NCBI GenBank assembly: GCA_963669155.1
Contig: OZ022587.1
Coordinates: 19,368,214 to 19,432,213 of the forward strand
Origin: Arbacia lixula
Lineage: Eukaryota > Echinodermata > Echinoidea > Arbacioida > Arbaciidae
DNA length: 64,000 nt
Direction: 5' to 3'
Shown: piece after piece, positions 55,301 to 63,454 of the stretch
Numbering within the stretch: the first letter of the stretch is position 1
Layout: every line of letters begins with the position of its first letter
Translations under genes and position numbers: made by a program
Notes under the pieces: model-generated
Seen by the model: only the letters and a program-made list of their open reading frames with translations
Databases searched by the model: none
Told to the model about the DNA's origin: nothing

Positions 55301-58300
55301 GACAAGAATAAAGACAGTGACATCTGCTGGTTTACTATTATGCCGCTGCCACGAAGTGGCCGGAGGGGTTGTCCGTCCGTCCTTCCCGAATCCAATATTT
55401 CAAGAACCGTACACCAGATTTGCTTCATACCTGGACATGTGTGTATTGCATGAAACCAATGAACTGTGTAAACTAGGGGTCAATTCAGATCAAGGTTAAT
55501 GAACTTAATTTTAAAAAATTGCAAAAAATTGATGTTTTTTACAATAAATCCAAATCCAGTGATGCAATTCCTACCAAACCTGATACAGAGAATCACTACT
55601 TGGTGGTACTCTGATGAAATTTTTGGTATAATCTCTGGAAGTTCAGAGGTCATAGGTCAATAAACGTCAAAATTAGCTAAAAATTGCCCCCAATCCTTCA
55701 CTTATATGTTGCTTTCATTTTTCTGCTATATTTAAAACCAATGTCACATTAGGGTCAAATTTTCTTTTGAGTTTTGGGTCTGTTTTGAATTGGCTCCTTG
55801 GCAGGAGGTTATGTAATTGCTATTGTCTGGTATCATTTTAGGGAATGATGGTGAGGAAGAAGAAATCGGCAGCAAGCAGCAAGGCAGATGCTGGTGAGGA
55901 GTCTGCCGCAACTCCTGCGCCAGCAGAAAGTGCCACAGAAGAGCCAGCAGCACCAGTAGCTGCTGAAGAGGCACCAGAGGGAGAGGCACCAACAACGGAG
56001 GAAGCACCGCAAACTGAGGCGGAGGCACCACCTGCTGCTTCAACCGAAGCAGAGGAGAAGGCACCCGAGGAGACCCCTGCTGCACCGGCCGAGGCAGAGC
56101 AGGCACCGGCTGAACAAGCAGCAGAAGAAGCAGCTGCACCAGCTGAAGAACAGGCTGCACCAGCAGAGGAGCAAGCTGCACCTGCTGAAGGAGAGGAGGC
56201 ACCAAAGACAGAGGAACCGGCAGAGGCCAAGCCAGAAGGAGAGGTAAGAGATCTATAGATGCTTAATTGCTAATGGCTTAATGCTTAATAGCTGAAAAAA
56301 AGGATGATGAATAAAAGGCAGATACCTGGTACCATGATATTGTGGCTTAAGTACGTGCTGAAGGCAATAATTAGTTTGGCCTGTCACTTTTAGCTAGTCC
56401 CATAAATACATGAATACCTTATACCAAACAGAAATTATCACATGTTATCCTATGACATCTCCTTAACAGTACTGATAATCAAATTCATTTACCAATAAAC
56501 ATTTGCGATGTATGGTTTGTTGTTTTGCAGATCTCTTATGTATTTGATCATGAAATATTTAATGTATACATGAGAAAAAAAACATGAACATCATTTAATA
56601 CTGATTTAATACGGATAATAGTCTTGATGACTTTCTGTATGGTTAAGAATCATGGAGAAGCTGTCATCAGTGACATTATCATGGAGAACGCACATTCTGT
56701 ATATTTAATGGAGTTGCTCTCCTTTTATCATTTGTAGGAGACAGCATAAAACAGATAACATACATTCCCACAAAGGTAGGAAGCAGTTTGCCGTGGATCA
56801 TCTGTCCCTAAACCTTGCTCAGTAATCACCTCTGTCACCTAACATCCATCGTACAAGACCTTTCACTCTAAATCTCTAAACCTGTTGCACACAATATATG
56901 ACGCACACCCACTGTATTCAAACACCCATTGTACACATGTCAATCCTGACATTCATATGCTATGAGTTATAAAAAAAAATGCTCCCTGGCTTGTGTACAG
57001 TTGGGCCTGAGATCAACGTCACAGCTGATTGCAATCTATTGCAGTCAGACTGCAGTCAATGTATGGAGCTAATTGCATTTTATTGCAATCACTGTGCATT
57101 TGAATCTCAGGCTCCACTGTATGTCTCATATATAGTGGTGAGAACAAATTCCACTGACATTACTGACATTAGGTGCACATCAAGCTTTGAATTTTGTAGA
57201 GGGGTGTGTCCATTAACATTTTCTATAATGGTATGTCACCAATTCATGATTAACATTGTCATTGTCTTATGTGTGGTAACATGGTTTAATGTAATGTCAC
57301 TTAACATTTCAGCAAAAGTTCAATGTATGGTGTCAAGATTGGTCCCAATATGTATGAGTTCGCTATCTGCCGCTAAATTCATATTCTTATTATTAACTTC
57401 ATGTAATACAAACAATATAATACTAATACAATATAAACCTCAAGACATATTAATGTTGGCAGTATGTTCATGCGAATATCTGCATGTTGTAATGTTGCAG
57501 TCTATCAACTAAATTCAATGAATAATGAGGGGAATCGTTTCTTTACTGCCATGGTTCTGTCCCTTGCAGCTCATTTATTGTCATACTGTTGATATTGATC
57601 CCACAGTATATATGCTTCTTTGAAATCATAATGCTTTTGTCATATTGTATGGGAATTGTTATTTCACATGTTTCTTCTTCCCTCTTCCTGTACATGTATG
57701 TTATTTTTGAATGAATACTTTTTGTGTAATCCTTTTTGTAATGTACAATGTGATACTAACATTTTCAGGAGGAAGTGTCTTTCTTCATTTCTTTGCTAAT
57801 GTTCTCCTTCTTGGCTTCTTGTAATGTTCATCTGTTTCTGTTTGTAATGTTTGACTGCACACTGTCCTCTGTGGTTTTCTTAACTTGCCTTATTTTCTTC
57901 TTTCTTTCTCCTGCTATTCATCCTGCACACATTCACCTTTCATAGAATGCTCAAGAATCCCTGAGTATCACCCCTCTACCTCCATCCCAGACACCCTCCC
58001 AAACTTCCCCTCCATTTCCTGCTGAGAGCAAACAGGACACAGACAGTCAGGTGTTCCAAGAGGATAAGAGTAGTCCTCAAGAGCAAGACGCCACTGTCAC
58101 AGAGAGCAAAGAACAAGAGGCAGTTCTTGAATGTGCTACAACTGCTGTCAAGAGCGCGAATGAGATTTCAGCCACGGTGGAAGTCACTGCGGAAGTCTCA
58201 GATCAAGGCCAAGTCCAGGAGACTCCTGCAGAAAGCCAAGTCCAGGAGACTCCTGCAGAAAGCCAAGACCAGGAGACTCCTGCAGAAAGCCAAGATCAGG

Positions 58301-59721
58301 AGACTCCTGCAGAAAGCCAAGTCCAGGAGACTCCTACAGAAAGCCAAGTCCAGGAGACTCCCGCAGAAAGCCAAGACCAGGAGACTCCTACAGAAAGCCA
58401 AGACCAGGAGACTCCTGCAGAAAGCCAAGACCAGGAGACTCCTGCAGAAAGCCAAGACCAGGAGACTCCTGCAGAAAGCCAAGAGCAGGAGACTCCTGCA
58501 GAAAGCCAAGACCAGGAGACTCCTGCAGAAAGCCAAGACCAGGAGACTCCTGCAGAAAGCCAAGACCAGGAGACTCCTGCAGAAAGCCAAGACCAGGAGA
58601 CTCCTGCAGAAAGCCAAGACCAGGAGACTCCTGCAGAAAGCCAAGTCCAGGAGACTCCTGCAGAAAGCCAAGTCCAGGAGACTCCTGCAGAAAGCCAAGA
58701 CCAGGAGACTCCTGCAGAAAGCCAAGACCAGGAGGCTCCTACAGAAAGCCAAGACCTGGAGACACCTGCAGAAAGCCAAGACCAGGAGACTCCTGCAGAA
58801 AGCCAAGACCAGGAGACTCCTGCAGAAAGCCAGAGCGAGGAGATTCCTGCAGACTCCTTGGATGCTGCCGCTGAAGAAGTAACAAAGGCATCAAGTGCCA
58901 AAGCCGTAAACTCCACTCATCATGATAAAAGCATAGTTAAAGTAGCTGAATCCATGGATATCCACCTAACAGAAGGTGAAATAAAGAAAACAAGCCAGGC
59001 CAGTGTGCATGTTCTTGAGCAATCAAAGAGTGAAGAAGTCCCTGTGAAGATGGGAGAAGATGGAGGAGGACTTGTTGATGCCAAGCTAGAAGGGAAGACA
59101 ACAGAAGAATCTCAGCCTCCAAAAGAGGAAATTCTGAAAGATGAGCATGTGGAAGAAATTGTGGATAGTACTCCAGAAGATCAAGAGTTGATCAAGGAGC
59201 TTGGTAATGGTGATGATGCTGCTACCACCAGTGTGGAAAAGCAAGATGACAGGACTGAACAGGCAGAGATACAAGAGATCACAGAACCAGTACAAGATCT
59301 GCCCACAATGGGAGATTCCCAGAAAAGAAATCTTGACGAAAATGATGGAAGAGATAGCGGATTGGGACCAGAAGCAGGCGAACTTGGTCCTGATAGAAAT
59401 GAGTTGGAATACCCCTCTACAGGTTTAGATGAGGATCAGGTTCAAAGTGAAGCAAGTCAAGGTGCAAACAATGCAACAGGTCAGAAATCTCAAGATGCAA
59501 ATGTAGAAGGGACGGAAGCTGCATCAACAGCCCAAGGAGCTGAGAGTAGTCAAGATGCAATTGTGGAAGAGACAGATGCAAAGAGTGTTGATGCAAATGA
59601 GCGAGAAGCTGCAGCAGAGGAGGGGAAGAATGAAACGGGAGGAGGATTAGGAGAAGGAGAGCATGACAGTGGAGGGGATCAAGAAGGGGGAGTTGGAGAG
59701 GAGGGGAAGGATTCAGCATAG
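35574..59721 (+). CDS. SPA17: Sperm surface protein Sp17-like: RIIa domain, five IQ motifs, repeat tail
   Basis: Eight exons join in matching phase to 1117 codons plus stop. Residues 12-50 form an RIIa dimerisation/docking domain (VPRGFQNLLEGLAREVLRNQ onward), the fold that binds amphipathic helices of AKAPs. IQ motifs follow at about 89, 123, 193, 285 and 382 (cores KIQSAVRG, KIQSAYRG, KIQSTFKG, KIQAGFKG, KIQAGFKG). The last three are each preceded by an acidic EEEVDIDL-x-DP module. Vertebrate SPA17 is about 150 residues with one IQ, so this version is much enlarged by exon duplication and an acidic Ala/Glu/Pro tail. The expected site is the sperm flagellum or cilia, binding calmodulin. Residues 616-831 are 24 tandem 9-mers. 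The ATG at 35574 has a good context (ATCATGG). Confidence 0.93.
36410..37588. mobile_element. 1.18 kb element with very long inverted repeats
   Basis: Ends GATGCGGGTGCCTCAAACCG and, inverted, GATGCGGGCCGGTGCCTCAA. The arms stay alignable for about 400 bp (ATATCTCCGTCAATCTGACG against a diverged partner at about 37325-37350). There is no intact ORF and no sure target duplication. Confidence 0.75.
39140..39265 (+). repeat. Dispersed repeat family B (copy 3)
   Basis: ATTATAGCTTCACGGACCTT, then GGGAAAAGTGAAAAACC and GTTTATG, matches the copies at 16970 and 19388. Confidence 0.5.
41460..41790. mobile_element. One-armed copy of the 18887 TTAA element
   Basis: AGGGAAAGTCCATCCTAAAG, GAAGGTTTGATGACAA and the GAGATGCTCTCCCATACGTT stretch align with the left two thirds of 18887-19385. 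The right arm is missing. Confidence 0.65.
41880..42400. mobile_element. 521-bp TTAA-flanked MITE
   Basis: The ends AGACAGCCCGTCCCTTTTTC and, inverted, AGATTGTCCGTCCCTTTTGC are bordered by TTAA at 41876-41879 and 42401-42404. Truncated ends of the same type occur at about 42873-42893 and 9225-9260. Confidence 0.75.
42901..42997 (-). pseudogene. Isolated exon-like fragment on the minus strand
   Basis: A CTCCTGACAG acceptor, a 97-nt open stretch (MCLHDKNYDVRDIIAAPNNW, then HDKFLFLRDALK) and a GTAATA donor look like an internal exon. No partner exon is found, and a truncated transposon end lies right after the donor. It is probably a captured or relic exon, perhaps from a mobile element. Confidence 0.35.
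43150..43920. repeat. Long (GA)n purine-rich tract
   Basis: About 770 bp of mostly purine sequence in SPA17-like intron 1, with pure GA at about 43348-43383. The antisense Ser/Leu/Pro frames over it are artefacts. Confidence 0.95.
43927..44639. mobile_element. 713-bp inverted-repeat element, TA target duplication, internal tandem duplication
   Basis: Ends GGGGCGTCTTCATTAGCCCG and, inverted, GGTGCATCTTTATTAGCCTG, with TA outside each. About 200 bp containing GCGAGCTCACAACTGA is tandemly repeated at a 231-bp period (44221 and 44452). Many GCTAGCTC palindromes are present. Confidence 0.75.
44781..44851 (+). CDS. SPA17: SPA17-like exon 2
   Basis: 71 nt, phase 1 to phase 0 (acceptor TTCTGAACAG, donor GTAGAA). 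It encodes QNGIDPAEIGAKHEDRYYNN, then KAFQ, the conserved segment following the RIIa domain. Confidence 0.92.
45073..46572. mobile_element. 1.5 kb inverted-repeat element with 4-bp TGTA target duplication
   Basis: Ends CAGTCTCAGCGTAGCACTA and, inverted, CAGGCTCAGCGTAGCACTA. TGTA lies directly outside each end (45069-45072 and 46573-46576). The interior open frame at 45435-45914 has no recognised domain. The superfamily is uncertain. Confidence 0.78.
46875..47083 (+). CDS. SPA17: SPA17-like exon 3: IQ motifs 1 and 2
   Basis: 209 nt, phase 0 to phase 2 (acceptor CTAACTCAG, donor GTGCGT). Two IQ motifs, DAAVKIQSAVRGHQSRE and DAALKIQSAYRGYEARK, are separated by a Pro/Glu linker. Confidence 0.93.
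47768..48205. mobile_element. 438-bp MITE-like inverted-repeat element
   Basis: GGTGTGTTTAAGGGTGCGTT, then TATCATC, is mirrored at the right end by GGTGTGTTTCTCAAAGGCCG plus TGTTTATCATC in inverted form. The interior has several AAACGC and ATAAACGC words. Confidence 0.7.
49150..49745. repeat. 76-bp minisatellite, eight units
   Basis: TTCACAC recurs at 49189, 49265, 49341, 49417, 49493, 49569, 49645 and 49721, an exact 76-bp spacing. Each unit has TTTGTCCCTGCTGCTTGATT and CTACCTGAAAGG with a few changes. Confidence 0.95.
49909..50140 (+). CDS. SPA17: SPA17-like exon 4: IQ motif 3
   Basis: 232 nt, phase 2 to phase 0 (acceptor GTTGCAG, donor GTGTGC). An Ala/Glu/Pro-rich stretch leads to EEEVDIDLNDPDVQRAAVKI, then QSTFKGFKTRK, and a Ser/Lys-rich end. 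A competing open frame in another phase does not fit the splice phases. Confidence 0.92.
50172..50396. mobile_element. Foldback element with 11-bp target duplication
   Basis: The arms CACTCCAGCTAAAAAGAATT and, inverted, CACTACAGCTCAAAAGAATT extend through GCATAGGGAAAGGGAA and a central TCAGCATGAAACA stem. TATGTTACTTA flanks both ends (50161-50171 and 50397-50407). The duplication length suggests a Mutator-related MITE. Confidence 0.82.
51089..51264. mobile_element. Foldback MITE-like element
   Basis: ATTCTCATTGGGCTTAA is present near both ends in inverted orientation, followed inward by AATCGCGAA and TTAGAAAAATC.G words. 176 bp, no ORF. Confidence 0.7.
52584..53000. mobile_element. Foldback element carrying a nested foldback insertion
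   Basis: Outer arms TTACCGATACTAAGAAAGCA, then CCAGGAGT, pair with the right end once 52839-52977 and one CCTGG copy are removed. The inner GAGACAACTCAAA/TTTGAGTTGTCTC and GATCTGCG pairs continue the palindrome. Confidence 0.72.
52841..52974. mobile_element. Nested foldback MITE with CCTGG target duplication
   Basis: GGGGCATTTTATCAAAGGAC, then TTGTCGGAT, is mirrored by ATCCGACAAGTCCTTTGATG, then AAATGCCCC. CCTGG lies on both sides. Confidence 0.75.
53066..53380 (+). CDS. SPA17: SPA17-like exon 5: IQ motif 4
   Basis: 315 nt, phase 0 to phase 0 (TTTTCAG acceptor, GTAAGA donor). The layout is an Ala/Glu/Gln-rich linker, EEEVDIDLGDPDVEKAAIKI, then QAGFKGMMVRK, and an acidic end. It is symmetric and so can be skipped or duplicated without a frameshift. 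Confidence 0.94.
53437..53794. mobile_element. 358-bp TTAA-flanked foldback element (Kolobok-like)
   Basis: AAAGGGCATATGCTGTACTG, then GGAAGGC, is mirrored at the right end. TTAA borders both sides (53433-53436, 53795-53798). The arms pair over about 150 bp (ATTTGCCCTCAAATGATC and its complement). Confidence 0.85.
53878..54041. mobile_element. Foldback MITE, family A (copy 2)
   Basis: GGTGTTTCACCAAGTTGTTT and the inverted CAGCTTGGTGAAACACC enclose GTAAGTTACGAACGAC and GAGAATCTGATTTAGCAC, closely matching 15760-15933. Confidence 0.88.
55073..55090 (+). promoter_or_regulatory. CT-repeat polypyrimidine tract and acceptor of exon 6
   Basis: CTCTCTCTCTCTCTTTCAG directly precedes exon 6, so a short dinucleotide repeat is used as the splice signal. 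Confidence 0.8.
55091..55285 (+). CDS. SPA17: SPA17-like exon 6: module and first half of IQ motif 5
   Basis: 195 nt, phase 0 to phase 0, donor GTAACC. It repeats the exon 5 plan (EEEEVDIDLNDPEVHDAAAK, then IQAGFK) but stops in the middle of the IQ motif. Confidence 0.93.
55330..55841. other. SPA17-like intron 6, possible repeat
   Basis: CCGCTGCCACGAAGTGGCCG and the following GTCCGTCCGTCC look like a dispersed invertebrate repeat. No ends are seen. The rest is AT-rich. Confidence 0.4.
55842..56243 (+). CDS. SPA17: SPA17-like exon 7: second half of IQ motif 5 and Ala/Glu/Pro tail
   Basis: 402 nt, phase 0 to phase 0 (ATTTTAG acceptor, GTAAGA donor). GMMVRKKKSAASSK completes IQ 5. It is followed by a long acidic low-complexity segment with AEEQAAPAEEQ-type repeats, probably disordered. 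Confidence 0.93.
56244..56315 (+). terminator. Possible intronic poly(A) site of a short isoform
   Basis: If exon 7 is not spliced, translation adds VRDL and stops at 56256-56258. AATAAA lies about 50 nt further on (56310-56315). No transcript evidence is available. Confidence 0.3.
56738..56749 (+). CDS. SPA17: SPA17-like alternative terminal exon (ETA stop)
   Basis: After TTATCATTTGTAG, GAG ACA GCA TAA continues exon 7 in phase 0 and would end the protein at 529 residues, without the repeat tail. No AATAAA is found close by. Confidence 0.35.
   Translation, partial: ETA
56750..57945. other. SPA17-like intron 7 remainder
   Basis: A small foldback (about 57004-57116, arms GGCCTGAGATCAA/TTGAATCTCAGGCTCC with inner ATTGCAATC) is present. 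The 177-codon open frame at 56979-57512 has no domain, no splice fit and an AT-rich composition like its surroundings. I treat it as chance. Confidence 0.5.
57946..59721 (+). CDS. SPA17: SPA17-like exon 8: 9-residue repeats and acidic C-terminus
   Basis: After CACCTTTCATAG the frame continues in phase 0 from exon 7 for 591 codons to TAG at 59719-59721. A Pro/Ser-rich start (SLSITPLPPSQTPSQTSPPF) is followed by the 9-mer array and about 285 residues rich in Glu, Asp, Ser and Gln with no known domain. It is probably disordered. Confidence 0.85.
   Translation, partial: NAQESLSITPLPPSQTPSQTSPPFPAESKQDTDSQVFQEDKSSPQEQDATVTESKEQEAVLECATTAVKSANEISATVEVTAEVSDQGQVQETPAESQVQETPAESQDQETPAESQDQETPAESQVQETPTESQVQETPAESQDQETPTESQDQETPAESQDQETPAESQDQETPAESQEQETPAESQDQETPAESQDQETPAESQDQETPAESQDQETPAESQDQETPAESQVQETPAESQVQETPAESQDQETPAESQDQEAPTESQDLETPAESQDQETPAESQDQETPAESQSEEIPADSLDAAAEEVTKASSAKAVNSTHHDKSIVKVAESMDIHLTEGEIKKTSQASVHVLEQSKSEEVPVKMGEDGGGLVDAKLEGKTTEESQPPKEEILKDEHVEEIVDSTPEDQELIKELGNGDDAATTSVEKQDDRTEQAEIQEITEPVQDLPTMGDSQKRNLDENDGRDSGLGPEAGELGPDRNELEYPSTGLDEDQVQSEASQGANNATGQKSQDANVEGTEAASTAQGAESSQDAIVEETDAKSVDANEREAAAEEGKNETGGGLGEGEHDSGGDQEGGVGEEGKDSA
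58213..58860 (+). repeat. Coding minisatellite, 24 units of 27 bp
   Basis: The unit encodes [DV]QETPAESQ. Twenty-three near-identical copies and one degenerate last copy (SEEIPADSL) fill exactly 648 bp. Changes are mainly GAC/GTC at the first codon and GCA/ACA at the sixth. Confidence 0.97.
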
Positions 59722-61028
59722 CCTCATAGCAGATACATGTAGGGGGGATTTATGAAACAAGATTTACAGGTGGGAAAGAATTGCTTTTCATAGTTATTAA
59801 TGATCTGCTCTCAATTGTTTAATGACAGTCTTTTGTTGAGTTCTCAGTTGACTTCATGACTTGTTTGTTGAGTTTCTTTCAGTTGATTCTGAGAGATGTA
59901 GAGTTGTTCTTAATTGTTTAATGAGAGCTGTTATTACGCCTCTGCCACAAAGCCTTACAATACTATTTCCGAGCATCTTTTTCTTTAATTCACATTTTAT
60001 TGTTCAAGTTCAAGTTCAAAACTTTCTTTCATTTCCTTGTTGGTGAGACAAACATTTCTTGGATGATCTTTGCACGTTTTAGTTCTGAAATTCTTATACC
60101 TTTGGTAACATAAGGTTGCATTCTTCCAGAATTAATTTTGTGACTTGCTCACATCAGTTCCATCACCACACTCTCATTTCATTTCTGTTTTTAGTGTTCC
60201 TTCATATTCATTAATAGATGGTCATTTTCACAATCAAGGGTGTAACATTTGGTTTTGGGGGCCAAAATTTCAAAATGTGTTTCCATACATGTTTCTATAA
60301 AAATCAAAAGCAGAAATGTCTAAATCATTGATTTTTTTTGGTTTTGGAGCATAGGCTACTTTTGAAATTTGAAAAAAAAATAGAGAAAAGATGACAAATG
60401 TTATAATTTTGACAAAAAACAACATTTTTATTTTACTGCATATTTTACAAAAGCTTTTGTCAAATGTATGTGAATTACCATTTTCTGATATGTCATACAT
60501 ATGTACTTAAATGCAAAAAGATCTTTTTCCTTCAATCTTATTTGGTATTCTGACAATTTTGATATCTTTTTGAAATATCAGACAAAAAATGGTTAAAACA
60601 TTGCATTTTTTAGATTTACCTATCTTGCAGGAGAAAATACAAAATAAGAATTGTTATACAAAAACATTTCAGTGGGGGCTAGTTTCCTGCGAAAGTTCAA
60701 AAGCAATCGCATCTCAAATACAAAAGTTGAAAATTTCACAAGTTTGTGTTTCGGAGACTTCAGCTAACAAAATGGTTTGTTTCGGAGACTTCAATTTTGC
60801 TAACATTGTTTAAGATCATCTCTAGGGTATAATAGTCATTACAATTTAACCTTTATGTTAACATCATATCAAATTGTAAACTGAGCACTACAAAACAGGT
60901 CAAACAAAGTAAACCAACTTATAATTTTCAAGTAACAGAGTGTTTTCGAGTATGCCTGTCCACGCTCAAATTTGATAATGGCAACAATTACTTGTGTTGA
61001 ATCGTTGGACAATAAAAGCAACAATAAA
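59722..61028 (+). other. Probable SPA17-like 3' UTR
   Basis: AT-rich sequence with no ORF. AATAAA signals occur together at 61011-61016 and 61023-61028, about 1.3 kb after the stop, and are the best poly(A) candidates in view. Confidence 0.4.
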
Positions 61029-61524
61029 CTGATATGGCTCAGCAAATTTCACACAGATGGCATTCAATGAAACATAGAATGTTAGAATGGTAGAATGATC
61101 AGCAATATGTGTCTTGGAAGCTTCAAGTTAGTGACAACCTTATGTTTCGGAGACTTCAAATTTGCTAACATGCTATGTTATTCTGAATAAGGTAGTTAGG
61201 AGCATGCGTTTTTGGTCTTTAGTAATACCTTTAACTGTCATCAAATGTACATTTTGAAGCATTGCAATGGAGAGCAACTGAGTTTAACATTCTATTCATT
61301 AGCTTGAATACTAATCTGGCTTATTCAATCTTTTGTATTGGTATTAAACATTACATAAGAAGGAAGAATTAATATGTGTTCTTTATATGTTTATACTAAG
61401 TATTAGAGTGATAAATACTAATAATTTCTAGGAATGTTTTACTTGCCATATTAGATTTTGTTTAATTTTCTGCATGCATTATGTAATAAGCAGTTCTGTT
61501 TCGGAGACTTCAAAGGTGCTAACA
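60747..61524. repeat. Four copies of a bipartite 16-nt + 7-nt motif
   Basis: TGTTTCGGAGACTTCA occurs without mismatch at 60747, 60778, 61143 and 61497. It is followed after 0, 4, 5 and 5 bases by GCTAACA. A degenerate fifth copy may lie at about 61110. The spacing of the last three is about 360 bp. Confidence 0.9.
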
Positions 61525-61625
61525 CATTATATTGTTAGTGAAATCTCAATTATTAGAAGCAAAATGGAACTTGAACTTTTGAAAACACATTGAACAGTAA
61601 GTCAAACACATTTACATTATGCACA

Positions 61626-63454
61626 CCAGGGGCCATATTCATGAAAACCTAATACTTTAGTATCAAACTACATGTAGGCCTAAGTGAGCTACCAAAAGGC
61701 TTAGTTACCAAGTATGGCACATACAAGCTATCAAAACCATGCATACTTTGGTGCAAATTAGACCTTAGTGAGTGGATAAGTTTGCTAAGATATGGAGTAT
61801 GCGCTGACAATCAGAATGATCACAAAAGTGTTGTTGAGAGAAACATATGGTTCCTTTATTACCCCAAATTGAAAAAAAAAGTTTTGCAAGTAGGATCATT
61901 TTTATTCATTATTCGTAGGTAGTACACGGTTGAATAGAGTTACATAATAGTGGGAAACAAATTATCTGAAAACGAAGAACCAGTTTGAAGCTCAAATACC
62001 AAGTAGCTCGATCACCACATGGAAGCTAACTAAATTGTTATTCATTGCTGAGAACATTGCTCCCTACTTTTATACTAGGACAATCTACTCACAAACTAGA
62101 TGTTTTTGACAGTGATATTGTACATTTAAAGTAATGTAAGCAGAATCATGTCCATCACTGCAAGAACAATAGGAACAAGGCCACATGTAAACATGGTTCT
62201 GTAGCTAGTGCACAGCCAAGTTTTTTCTATACTTTTGAACATGGACCAAAATACTAGATTATAGTTTCTTGGCTGTACATGGATACATGTATGTCTGAGT
62301 CTGTTAACATATGTCTAGTAATAAAGACTAAGCCCTCTGCCCTGTCCTCTTGCAGAGAGCAGGCAGGGAAGAAGGCTGTGTCCTTATTTCCAGACTTAGA
62401 TTTGTGCACACTGAGTTGTGTCCATGCATTCCACAGACTTGAAACTAGGCCACCAACAGACAAACTATCCTCAGGAGGTTAATCTCTTTTTGGCAGACAA
62501 GTTTGGCAAATTCATTGAGGATAAGGATGAAAACACTACATGTATCAAATTATCAACAACAAAAATTAGACATATTTTTATGAATAGGACCTAAACAAAA
62601 TTATCTCTATGTGCTTTACCATAATATTGAAAGTAAGATAATAACATACTTATAACATAATGTACAGTATATGTAGATTATGATAGATAAATACAATATA
62701 AATTCTGAAGATATTTATCAACAAGTGATCTGAGAGAACACGGTCAAAATACTTCATCATAACAATTATCTATTTTATAAAAAAAAAAATGCATTGACAT
62801 TAGAACATGAGTATATGTATTCAATGTGTAAAACTTATGAATTGTGAGCCAGTGAATATACATGTATGAATCTAGTAAACAAAGGAATTGTTTATTTAGT
62901 GTGTTTCAGATGTGTAGATTTTAATGCCCTCCAGAGTGCGACCAAGATTGTGAAGCGTAGCTACGCTTAATACATCCTGGACCTGTAGTGGACTGGACTG
63001 TAGGATTATATTAAAAAGAGCTACCTGGGCAGCTAATTTGGGCCTATACATTTTGCACACGTTGAAAGATCACTAAATTTGTCCAATGGGTTCCTCTTTG
63101 TCCTCTCATCCTGAAAAACATATTTTCTACACACTACACACATAAAGTTTCTCTAGTTCAGCAGTTCTTCTTACCATATTGGCACATCGACAGTAAGTGA
63201 GAGAATGACTGAGTTGCTTACTAGTGACTTAGAGTAGCCTTATATCAACTCTGAATTTATGAAAGAATCTAGAATGAAACTAGTGCTAGTAAGATTTTGT
63301 GAATACCAATTTTTCTAAGCTAATCCTAGCCGATAATTAAAACACTTTTAGAGCGCAGCTTCAGTCAGGTCTGCAACTAACTGTGAAAGTAAGCAAATTC
63401 AGGCCTTTTAGTAGCTTACTAGGCTTAGTAAGGTTTCATGAATATGGCCCCTGG
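61626..63454. mobile_element. 1.83 kb inverted-repeat element
   Basis: CCAGGGGCCATATTCATGAA is present at both ends in inverted orientation, with further diverged pairing inside (AGTGAGCTACC / AGTAGCTTACT). There is no intact ORF and no clear target duplication. Confidence 0.72.

Noticed and set aside
56979-57512. 177-codon open frame in SPA17-like intron 7
   Set aside because: Does not start with ATG context, contains no recognised domain, has intron-like composition and cannot be spliced in phase. A small foldback lies inside it.
57770-57945. Possible hydrophobic alternative end of the SPA17-like protein after TTTTCAG
   Set aside because: The frame (EEVSFFISLLMFSF) is open by AT/pyrimidine bias and reads through the polypyrimidine tract of exon 8. 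It is noted only as an unlikely isoform.
58127-58916. Open frames overlapping the 27-bp repeats in other phases and on the minus strand
   Set aside because: They exist because the repeat has no stops in those frames. Exon phase and composition support only the ETPAESQ frame.
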